From NCBI GenBank assembly GCA_029298735.1, contig JANSLP010000183.1, positions 1 through 63,248 of the forward strand: a stretch of DNA of 63,248 nucleotides, read 5' to 3'. Source of the stretch: Ophiostoma sp. CBS 140.51. Taxonomy: Eukaryota > Ascomycota > Sordariomycetes > Ophiostomatales > Ophiostomataceae. Position numbers and translations under genes: made by a program. The notes under the pieces are model-generated. The model was not told the DNA's origin and searched no databases. It saw nothing but the letters and a program-made list of their open reading frames with translations. Every line of letters begins with the position of its first letter. Within the stretch, counting starts at the first letter, position 1. Below are positions 55,101 to 63,248 of the stretch, piece by piece.

Positions 55101-57334
55101 TGTCCAAGAGGTCTCGCGCGACCTACGAAGCCGACCTCCAAGCGCAACAGTCGCCCTACGTCGCCTTTGGCAGTCCGCTCCCACCCGTCGACCCCAATGT
55201 GCGCGACGATGGCTCCTATGTTCCCGTGTGGAAGCAGGAGGTGAGGGACGCCCAGGGCCGCCGTCGGCTTCATGGCGCCTTCACGGGCGGCTGGAGTGCG
55301 GGCTACTACAACACAGTCGGCTCCAAGGAAGGATGGACGCCCTCGACGTTTGTTTCGTCGCGGACGAACCGACACAAGGACAAAGCAGATGCCACGCAGG
55401 GCTTCAAGCCGGAGGACTACATGGACGAGGAGGATCTGGCCGACGCCGAGGAAGCCCGGAAAATCCACATGTCGGACGCGTTTGCAGGACTGGGTACGAC
55501 GGCAGACGACTCGTCACGGCCCATGGCTGGCGGTGATCTATTGGCCGGTCTTTTCAGTGCCACCGGCGAGACCATGGGCACAAAGCTGCTGAAGAAGATG
55601 GGCTGGAAAGAGGGCCAGGGCATTGGACCCAAGGTCCGCCGCACGGCCCGGCTAGATGTTGGTGGTGCTCAACCTGAAGGCAAGAAGACAAGAACGACAT
55701 ACCTCTTTGCGCCAGAAAATGTCGTTGTGATGCGCCTCGTCAAGAAGACCGACCGCAAAGGTCTCGGTTTCCAAGGCGAGGGCCGCTTAGGTTCAACAGC
55801 TTCGCAAGCCAACAAAGGTTCCGACGACGACAGCAACAGCGACGACAATGCCGACGGCGATAACAACGGCATAACACGCGGTCTGTTCAGCAAATCCAAG
55901 TTTCTCGGCGGCAAAGCAAAGGGCAAGCCAGCACGAAGTGTTGGCATCGGCTTGGGCGTTCTCAATGATACCGGATCGGATGATGAAGATCCCTACGATA
56001 TGGGCCCTCGTATCTCCTTCAACCGGGTCATTGGTGGTGACAAAAAGAAGAAGAAGGCAAAGCAAGCATCAGCTTTGCGTGACGACGGAAACGGTGACAG
56101 AGCCGTCAAGCCCAAGCTGGTTTTCGCACGGGGTGGCGTCCTTGGAAAGGGTTCATCTCAAGTATGCCATGACGGCCGGCCACCACTGCAAGGCTTCATC
56201 CTCGGCAAAAAGGCAGATGCATTGACGTCGGACGTCAACGCGAACAACAAGTTTCCACCACCAGCCATTCCACCAGGGTGGAAGTCCTCCAAACAGCCTC
56301 AAGATAAAGGCAGCAGCTTGACTGCTGGCGTCCAGGCCGACGGAACATACCTCTCTACAGCCGACGTTGCCAAAGCGTCAACACTCAATCCCAAATCCCG
56401 TGCGGCCGTGCTCGGCGAAAGCCAGCTGCCCGGCAAGTCTGTGTTTGATTTCTTATCACCTGAGGCACGCGACCGGATTGCAGCAGCTACGGGCCGACAA
56501 GACCTGCCAGAAGCACGCAGCGAGGTCCCTGCTGAATATGCTCTAAGTGAACAGGAGAAGAAAGACCAACTCCTGCAGGCTGTTCCGTCACTCGACAAGG
56601 CCACCGCCGTGGCTGCCATTACCCGCGGCGCCCGGGGCGGCGGACCCTATCAGGACAATGAAGCCAAGCGGTCTCGGTACCGTGCCTACCTCGAGTTCCA
56701 GGCGGGCATCACTCCGAATCTCCCACCCAAACCGACAAGCATGAAGGACGACGATTGGCTGCGGGAGGCGCACGAGTTTTTCAACTGTGCACGCATCTTC
56801 AAGCCCATGTCCGGGCTCATGGCTTCGCGGTTCACGACATCGACGTCATCAAACTCCATGAGCACCGCGTCCGACGGTGACAAGTCGGCGAACCTTGTCA
56901 CCCGTCCAGCGCCCAAGGCACAAGACCCTGCCGAAGAAGCCGCCAAAATGGGCATGTACGGCCCAATGACGCGGACTGTCAGCGAGTTCTTCCCATCCCG
57001 GTTACTGTGCAAACGCATGGGTGTCAAGCAGCCAGATATTGTGCCTCCCGACGGAGATGTGGATATGGGACAGAGCTACGGCACGTCGAGCTCCTCGTCA
57101 TTGAACAAGCCGCCATATGGCAGCGGTGGCAACTACGGTGCGACTGCTCCGCCGCCAGCTCCAGCAAGTGCACCGTCTTCCGGACCGGCTACACAGAACC
57201 CAACGCCGGCAGCCGAAGCTGCTGCTGCAGCTCCCATTCAACCAGGTCACAACGAAGCTCTTGAAGGGAAGAGGGCCGGTGAAGATGTCTTCAGAGCTGT
57301 CTTTGGAGATAGTGATGATGATGATGACGATTAA
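55100..57334 (+). CDS. GPATCH1/TGH-type G-patch splicing factor
   Basis: A nuclear spliceosome-associated G-patch protein; members activate DEAH-box helicases in splicing. Single exon, 744 residues. The N-terminus matches the DUF1604 region of the GPATCH1 family: SYVPVWKQEVRDAQGRRRLH, then FTGGWSAGYYNTVGSKEGW, PSTFVSSRTNR and the acidic YMDEEDLAD. The G-patch lies near residues 154-180 (TMGTKLLKKMGWKEGQGIG) and has the expected Gly spacing. The middle holds KSR-like basic and Asp/Ser-rich linkers. Conserved late blocks are RYRAYLEFQAG, FKPMSGLMASRF and GPMTRTVSEFFPSRLLCKRM, all usual for the family. The C-terminus ends in an Ala/Pro tract and a Ser-Asp-rich acidic tail. The ATG at 55100 is the first one in frame. 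A minimal uORF overlaps it. Confidence 0.93.
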   Translation: MSKRSRATYEADLQAQQSPYVAFGSPLPPVDPNVRDDGSYVPVWKQEVRDAQGRRRLHGAFTGGWSAGYYNTVGSKEGWTPSTFVSSRTNRHKDKADATQGFKPEDYMDEEDLADAEEARKIHMSDAFAGLGTTADDSSRPMAGGDLLAGLFSATGETMGTKLLKKMGWKEGQGIGPKVRRTARLDVGGAQPEGKKTRTTYLFAPENVVVMRLVKKTDRKGLGFQGEGRLGSTASQANKGSDDDSNSDDNADGDNNGITRGLFSKSKFLGGKAKGKPARSVGIGLGVLNDTGSDDEDPYDMGPRISFNRVIGGDKKKKKAKQASALRDDGNGDRAVKPKLVFARGGVLGKGSSQVCHDGRPPLQGFILGKKADALTSDVNANNKFPPPAIPPGWKSSKQPQDKGSSLTAGVQADGTYLSTADVAKASTLNPKSRAAVLGESQLPGKSVFDFLSPEARDRIAAATGRQDLPEARSEVPAEYALSEQEKKDQLLQAVPSLDKATAVAAITRGARGGGPYQDNEAKRSRYRAYLEFQAGITPNLPPKPTSMKDDDWLREAHEFFNCARIFKPMSGLMASRFTTSTSSNSMSTASDGDKSANLVTRPAPKAQDPAEEAAKMGMYGPMTRTVSEFFPSRLLCKRMGVKQPDIVPPDGDVDMGQSYGTSSSSSLNKPPYGSGGNYGATAPPPAPASAPSSGPATQNPTPAAEAAAAAPIQPGHNEALEGKRAGEDVFRAVFGDSDDDDDD

Positions 57335-58689
57335 AAGGCGAGGTCATGTACAGATATTTTGGTAAATAAAATTTGTAAAATAGAATAACTAAATGATACC
57401 AAAGACACATTCACTTAAACACCTACATCGTCCTACCCCATACTTAGATCAACAGATGCTTAATTGTCAACTGCTTGAGTGATGAATTAAGCTGTTCTCG
57501 TGCAGCTCCCTTCTCGGCCTCTGATTGGCTGGAACTGCTTTGAGCACCTGCAAAGTGGGCGGCTAAAGGCTTATGCTTGCCCCGTCCAGCCCAGTAAAAT
57601 GCTCTCCATGGGGCGGTCCTTGAGAAATGTGGGCGCTTAATTGCAGCGTTCAAAAGGAGGGAGCAGAACACGGCGATGAATGGACATTTTCAGAAACTGC
57701 AATATATTCACGCTCTCTCTACAAGATTCACAGAAATATCAAGTCATATTGTAATAGAAGATAAACTAAATAGACATTCTTCGTTGTATCTCACCAACAC
57801 GTTCCTGCATTGTGCCTGTGGGCGGTGTGATTTAGTGTCAACTTCCAGCGTCGTTGCCGCTACGGTACTCCATCACAGCGCGTGCACGCGCTGGCCCTTT
57901 TGGTGGTATTGGTGGGTCGTCTGCCACCTGCGCCCTCCCTCGCCTGTCCACATCTGGGTCCTTCCCTCCCAAAGTCTCATCCACCCAATCCCTGCTGAAA
58001 GAGGAAAGGGCGGTCCCGGTCCAGAGCCCAAGCCTGATCAAAGCGCAATCTCTCTAGCGTTTCTGGCGTCCCTCTCTGTGTGCCTGCCATTCTCAACTGC
58101 TGCAATTGCAATTCCCTTTTCCTGTTTCTTCACCATCCCAGCACAATTCCGTAACATTTCTTTTTTTGCCAACAACGTCGCCGAACTCTCTTGGGTTTCT
58201 TCAACAGTTGCTCGCGCGCTCCTCTTTATTGTTACACTGTCCGACCTGTCTTCAGCAGTACCGCTACCGCTCTTTAGCAATTCGCCTCTTCTGTCCCCGC
58301 CAGATGACCGCCTAAATCGATCTTCAATCTTCAACCTCTCTTTTCTGTTGGCTCGACTCCTTGTTCTGTCAACTCCCTCTCTCTCTTCTTCCGTCTCTCT
58401 TTCGACGATCTCGCTCGTCACATCACATCACTCTCTTGCTTGCCTTGTCTAGCGAACTTGCCGTCCAGCCGCACCGACCACCTCGACTGTCGCCCAATCC
58501 GCTCGACCTTCTCTTCCTCTCGCCCCCTATTCTATTTTACCACAACCCTCTTCAACCTTCTTCCAATCTATCGACCCGCGTCGCCAAGGACGATATATAG
58601 CAAGCAGCAATTTATACAAACGCGCCCGCCATCCCCAACCAGCCAGGTCTTCTTCACTTTGACGTAGACCACACCCCCATCCATTCACC
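57335..58689. other. Intergenic and leader of the Whi2-like gene
   Basis: No separate gene supported. Bases 57365-57370 hold a poly(A) signal for the upstream gene. Roughly 58050-58689 is pyrimidine-rich and reads as a 5' leader. Its last ATG is at 58304 (a three-codon uORF ATG ACC GCC TAA); after that there is no ATG in any frame up to 59236. Confidence 0.5.
57365..57370 (+). terminator. Polyadenylation signal of the G-patch gene
   Basis: AATAAA about 30 nt after the stop codon at 57334, in an A/T-rich stretch. Confidence 0.5.
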
Positions 58690-60234
58690 GTGTCCGACTC
58701 TCAGAAGACCTCCGATTTCACCACCGGGCCGTCGCCGTCCTCCGCCGTCAACGTGAGTCGCCGCGAGCTGTCGACCACTTCCACCGGAGAGACTGCAACT
58801 GTTACCGACCGCAACACACCCACGACGACCACGACGACCACGACGACCAACGAACGCGTCCAACAGGAGTTGGTGGAGGCTGAACCCGAGGCTATCCTCC
58901 CGCCGCCTCAGTACCCGACACCGGACTCTGTGCAGATAGTGTCGCTCGCGTCTCTCCTTCCCGAACGTCCCTCTCCTATCCGATACGCCACCGCTGCGTC
59001 GTCTTCGTCCACAACTCAGCCGCCGTCCTTTAGCTCGCTCTATCCGCCGTCTGTATCTGCCACTGCCTTTCAGGAGGAAACCAAGCGTGCGCTTCCATCC
59101 GACCCGAAACGGGAAGGCGAATCATCCAGCGGTGCCAGCAGCAGCAACGCCCGCAAACCCAACAAGGACGACGACTCTGAACCGCCGCCGGCCTACTCTG
59201 AAGAACCCATCCCCCTTCCCTCCTTCACATATCTAATGGCGGCCGCCGGAGGTGCCTCGAGCATCATCACGCAGGTGCAGCAAGGAGGCCCACCCATCCA
59301 GAACCTGAGCAGTAAGTAGACGGTATTCCAAAGACTGCGCGGAGAATACTCGCTAACCCTTCAGGCGATGTCGGCCTCGATGAGACGATTGCCATGGACC
59401 TGCGGGGCACCCGCTTCGTCCTGAGCAGGGACGAGCTGTTGACTCTGCCCGAGTTTGTCCTGTTGTCCCTCTTCCCTAATGGTCTGTTCCCCGAGGGCCA
59501 CATGGGCGGCTACAACGACGACGCCGCCATCCAGGTTGATGTAAGCCCCCCGAATCTCTAATGACGTCCAATTTGTTCACACCCTCTAACCTTCTCAGTA
59601 CGACCCTGCTTCGCTGCAGTACATGCTCGACTTCTTCCGCGGCGTCGCCCAGTCCATCCCCACGGACGCATCACCCAATCCCACCCAGGAGGGTGACGTC
59701 GGCGGCATCGACCCCATGGGCGGCAGCAAGGACGACGCCTCCAAGCGCGCCGGTATCATCGTGCTGCGCGAGGACCTCGACTTTTACGTCATCCCGCCCC
59801 ACTCGGGCATGCAGCAGGCCGAGATAATGGACGTGAAACGCGCCGCCGCGCGCGCTCTGCTCGGGCAGAACGGCATCTTTTCGGGCCTGAAACGCAGCGA
59901 CGAGCCGGGCACCACCGAGGCCCACCTCATTGAGATGCTCACGGCCGGCGGCTTTGACCACGACGACGCCTGGGGCCACCGGGCCGGTGAACCCAACAAG
60001 GCCGTCATCTGCAGTCTGGCGCTGGCGCGGCTGCGGTCCGACATCCGCGGCAACGAAATGAGCAACAATGCCGTGGGCATGGCCCAGAAGCTGCTGCTGT
60101 TCTGGCGCAAACCCGCACGTAGGTGCTGGTGGGAGGGCGTGCACCTCGAGAACGTCGAGGGCGTCGAGGGCCCGCTCAAGGTCTGGATCCGGCGAGTCTG
60201 GACTCTGGAGATGAGCGTTATCGGCCTCCGTTGA
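58690..60234 (+). CDS. WHI2: Whi2-like BTB-domain growth/stress regulator with apparent GTG start
   Basis: Exons are 58690-59311, 59365-59540 and 59599-60234, giving 477 residues if initiation is at the GTG at 58690. Introns are 53 nt (GTAAGT...GCTAAC...TCAG) and 58 nt (GTAAGC...TCTAAC...TCAG); the joins give NLSSDVGLDE and IQVDYDPASLQ. The N-terminal 180 residues are Ser/Thr/Pro-rich, ending in PPPAYSEEPIPLPSFTYLMA. The BTB-like part follows (DLRGTRFVLSRDELLTLPEF, VLLSLFPNGLFPEGHMGGYN, YMLDFFRGVAQSIP). A conserved C-terminal domain comes next (GIIVLREDLDFYVIPPHSGM, EMLTAGGFDHDDAWGHRAGE, KLLLFWRKPARRCWWEGV), ending VWIRRVWTLEMSVIGLR. Yeast Whi2 dampens TORC1/Ras signalling in stress. The first in-frame ATG is only at codon 183, so the start is uncertain while the domain assignment is firm. 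Confidence 0.85.
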
Positions 60235-61578
60235 TCCGTCCTCCACGCAAATGAACAAAAAACAACGACAAAAAAAGTATAAAAATGGCCCGGCCCAGGA
60301 AAGGCTGGGATGAAGAAGGGGATGTCGCCATGAGGCTGCTCCCCGGTTGTTGGTATTTGCTTTCTCTTTTCATTTGCTCTTTCCCTTTTTCATTTCGTAA
60401 TACCCCCCACTTCACTTTATGTCTCTCTTCCTCGCTCTTCCCTATCTGTTTCGACTCCAGGCCACAAGCCTTCGCAAGCCTAGGAAACACTCCCAACAGA
60501 CGAGTGAGGATAGAGCAATTACTACGTGCGTTTCTATGCTGGGCACCGCATTATCATCAGTGCCCTCTTTTCGGTTCATTTTCACTCTTTCATACATCTT
60601 TCCTTTGTCATAGGTTCGTTGTTTGCGTTTTGTTTTGCTTCATTCATCTTGCATTTACCTTTCCTTTACTCTTTTGCACATTGTTTGTTCTGGCCCGTAT
60701 TTCTTTCTGTTTCTCTTTTTTATTGGAATATCTATATTACTACAGTGCGTTCAGATAGGGAAGCATGATTTTTTTTGAAACTGACCATGATGTACAACTT
60801 GCTCGTATTTATTCACGCTTGGACAGGTCCAGACTCGTGTTTAGTTATTTATTTATTTCTGGTTTCTGCTCGCCGAACTTCAACTCGTCCAAAAGTAGAC
60901 GGACCTCCCCGAATTGAGGCCCTTGCATGGTCCAGTGCTTGTTCTTGCATACAAAATTATTGTGGCGTTTCTGCCAAGACGTCCACCAGTCAGGAGAAAC
61001 AGTGAATGCAGCTTCTGTGAATTTTATGTGTTGGTTGGGCTCCACGAGGCTTCAGCTGAGCTCGAGGCGAATACGCTATCCCTCTTTGCTGTTCAACAGG
61101 GTCTCGAATTGGGCAACTACAAAATCAATAAAAGGCAGTCACGAACAGCAAACACCCATGGCCGTACAAAACATATATCCCAATACTGCAAAACTCCGCT
61201 GCAAGATGTGCTCCTTTTGGTGGCGTCTCAGCGGCAGGAAATCGTTAGATTCGGAAGGCGCGGTCGGCCGAGAGAGATCCAGGCGCAAAAGGCCAGGCGC
61301 GACCGTAATGTGACTGCCGCTCTCTCAATACAGAACTGACAATGAATCACAAGTATGGCAAGAAACGGCAGGCGCGATAGAAGGAAAGAAGGGGAAGCTG
61401 GGGAAAGGGGGTCAAATAAAAAGAAACGCCCTCCCATTTTACCCCGTCGCATTTATTCCACATCGCGAGGCTGTCTTGATCATTGTCATATCGGCGTACA
61501 ACGTCCGCTGTTCTGACGTCAAGTTCTCACGGGGTACAATAAACAACCATTTCACGCTCATTATCGCCGTCTGCAACA
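60235..61578. other. Intergenic, no gene seen
   Basis: Pyrimidine-rich 3' flank of the Whi2-like gene at the left and promoter region of the dehydrogenase-like gene at the right. Open frames up to 157 codons are Phe/Ser/Cys-rich chance frames in T-rich DNA. Confidence 0.5.
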
Positions 61579-62951
61579 ATGGCTGACCCTGGTCCAACAC
61601 TGCCTTCAATTTGTCCGTCAATCTTGACGCCGTCATACAGTGCACCCATCGTCGCGCCCGGTTGGACAGCCCAGCTTGTCGTCACCGGTCTGTTGACACC
61701 TCGCTCACTTCTCTTTGATGATGCCGGCGCTCTGCTTGTCGTCGAGTCCGGCACGGGCATCCAGCGCATCACTTTTGACGACTATGGTGATACTTGCCTG
61801 GTCGTCAGAAACAGTAATCAAGTGGTCGACCAACCAGATGTATGTATACAACTCTACACGATTGGAACTTGGCTCGTAGCTAACACCACCAGCTCAATCA
61901 CAGCCTCGAGTTTTCAGCTGAGACTGGCACGCTCTACGCCTCCTCATCGAACAATGTCTACGCCTGGGACTACGATAGCAGCACGGGTACTGCCAGCTTG
62001 ACACCGCCCCAAACGCTCGTCACGGGCATGGACGGCACCGATCACGTCTCGCGCACACTGCTGTTGTCCCGCGACGATCCTGGCAAGCTGATTGTTTCCC
62101 GTGGCAGCTACAGCAACAACGATCAGGCGGCAGTCTTCCTTTTGTCGGGCCACTCGCAGATCCGCGCTTTTGATATCACCAGCCCTGCTGCAGGCAATTT
62201 CCCCTATAGCTTTACCTCTGGCAACCCCATCGGCTTTGGTCTCCGCAACTCGGTCGGCATTGCCGAAGAGCCCACCACAAACGCTCTGTACAGCGTCGAG
62301 AACTCCATTGACGACATCGTCCGCAACGGTGTCGACGTGCACGACAACAACCCGGGCGAAGAGCTCAACTACCACGGCCCCATCAGCCAGATCCCGTCGT
62401 CGCCGTCTCCCAACTTTGGCTACCCGTCGTGCTTTGCTCTCTGGGACCCGACAAACTTCCCCGACCTGGGCACTTTGACCGTCGGCGAACAATTTTCTAT
62501 GACCCAGTCCACTTCGCTCAATGACCAAATTTGTGCTTCCAGCTACGTTGCTCCTCGCCTCACGTTCCAAGCTCACCAGGCACCGCTGGATATTATCTTT
62601 ACACCGAGCGGCTCGGCCGCCTATGTCAGCTTCCACGGCAGCTGGGACCGGTCGCAGCCTGTTGGGTACAAGGTCTCTGAGATTGCCTTTTCGGGCGGCC
62701 AGCCGGTGGCTGCTTCGGACAGCACGACCTCGACAAATGATATTCTGTCGAACGCCGATCTGTCAGTCTGTCCTGGTCAGTGCTTTCGTCCTGTCGGTCT
62801 GGCCATGGACAGCAAGGGTCGCATCTTTGTTTCTTCAGATACGACAGGCGAGATCTATGTTCTGCAAAAGACGCCGGCTACCACCGGTGGCGGCAGTGCT
62901 TGCCGTCCGAACAAGGCCCGGAAGCGCCGTGGCGTTTATGTGCACGCTTAG
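61579..62951 (+). CDS. Sorbosone/PQQ-dependent sugar dehydrogenase-like protein
   Basis: A member of the six-bladed propeller glucose/sorbosone dehydrogenase family (fungal relatives include PQQ-dependent AA12 oxidoreductases). Exons are 61579-61839 and 61893-62951, giving 439 residues. The 53-nt intron (GTATGT...GCTAAC...CCAG) restores QPD-LNHSLEFSAETGTLYASS. Recognisable propeller segments are LLTPRSLLFDDAGALLVVES, RTLLLSRDDPGKLIVSRGS, SGHSQIRAFDI, GLRNSVGIAE, DDIVRNGVDVHDNNPGEELN, FGYPSCFALWDP, APLDIIFTPS and YVSFHGSWDRSQPVGYKV. The last is the usual late signature of this family. The His/Arg of the first QPDLNHS block would be near the cofactor site. Unusually for a family that is normally secreted, the ATG at 61579 begins MADPGPTLPSI with no signal peptide, and an upstream in-frame stop precedes it. 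The C-terminal tail is short and basic. Confidence 0.88.
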
Positions 62952-63248
62952 GCTTTCCGTGGGCAGTGGTGTAGATTGATAAAATAAGGGTCTAATAGAT
63001 GACGTCGAATTTCTTAAAATACGTGTTGTGGTTGCATATGTTTTATTATAGATTTCTTAGTTGTTTGTAAGTGGTACAGATAAAAATATGAATTTAATTA
63101 CAATGTTATTCTTGTTTCCTGATAACTATGAAAATAAATTAGTATAAAAAAAGGAAGAAAATAGAAGAATTGAAAGGCACATGAGCGGCTTGGAGAGAGG
63201 TTCCAATAACCGGGAGAGAGTGACGAGAAAACGGAGCGAGAGGAAAAA
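62952..63248. other. 3' flank of the dehydrogenase-like gene
   Basis: AT-rich to about 63170, then purine-rich. No gene seen. The region fits a 3' UTR and terminator. Confidence 0.5.

Noticed and set aside
57676..58452. 258-codon open frame upstream of the Whi2-like gene
   Set aside because: Pyrimidine-rich leader translated as Ser/Leu/Pro. It ends before the gene in another frame and cannot supply its N-terminus.
60775..61005. Possible signal-peptide exon (MMYNLLVFIHAW) for the dehydrogenase-like gene
   Set aside because: It would need an intron of about 700 nt with a weak GTCCAG donor, unlike the 53-nt intron found in that gene.

Overview
The window is nuclear DNA of a filamentous ascomycete (Pezizomycotina, most likely a Sordariomycete; the order cannot be fixed from the sequence alone). 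The evidence is long intergenic spacers, short introns (mostly 53-80 nt) with GTRNGT donors and CTAAC/CTGAC branch points, and fungus-specific families: a DUF2014 SREBP, a DUF3425 bZIP, a TRI12-type transporter, Kha1 and Kin1. I support 16 protein-coding genes. I saw no tRNA, rRNA, CRISPR array or intact transposon. Several exon structures were rebuilt by hand from splice sites and reading-frame continuity.

Layout. 0.5-9 kb: a multi-pass membrane protein of unknown function, a small mitochondrial-type protein and an Srs2/UvrD anti-recombinase helicase, all on the minus strand. 10-20.4 kb: an SREBP-type sterol/hypoxia regulator (bHLH, two membrane spans, DUF2014), a 4.8 kb non-coding spacer, then a single-pass membrane protein with a long disordered tail (both minus). 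22.9-34.8 kb: a metabolic/transport block with a secreted arylsulfatase (minus), a divergent bZIP/DUF3425 regulator, a TRI12-like and a DHA2-type MFS transporter (all plus), and a tail-to-tail Kha1 K+/H+ antiporter (minus). 37.6-51.7 kb: AMP deaminase, the CCR4-NOT subunit Caf40/Rcd1 and the polarity kinase Kin1 (all minus). 55-63 kb: a GPATCH1-type spliceosomal G-patch protein, a Whi2-like BTB regulator and a sorbosone/PQQ-dehydrogenase-like protein (all plus).

The arylsulfatase/regulator/two-transporter block is the only stretch that looks like an accessory utilisation unit. The rest is mostly conserved housekeeping: DNA repair, sterol homeostasis, purine metabolism, mRNA deadenylation, polarity and splicing.

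The most interesting non-gene signals are these. (1) A Whi2-like gene has no in-frame ATG before codon 183 and no ATG in any frame for about 930 nt, with a GTG in strong initiation context where the N-terminus should begin. (2) A 28-bp hairpin lies just downstream of AMP deaminase. (3) Two diverged copies of a roughly 330-bp dispersed repeat, differing by RIP-like transitions, sit in the upstream regions of KHA1 and AMD1. (4) A two-codon uORF has a stop that overlaps the start codon of the G-patch gene (TAATG). I did not find a convincing new multi-gene system.
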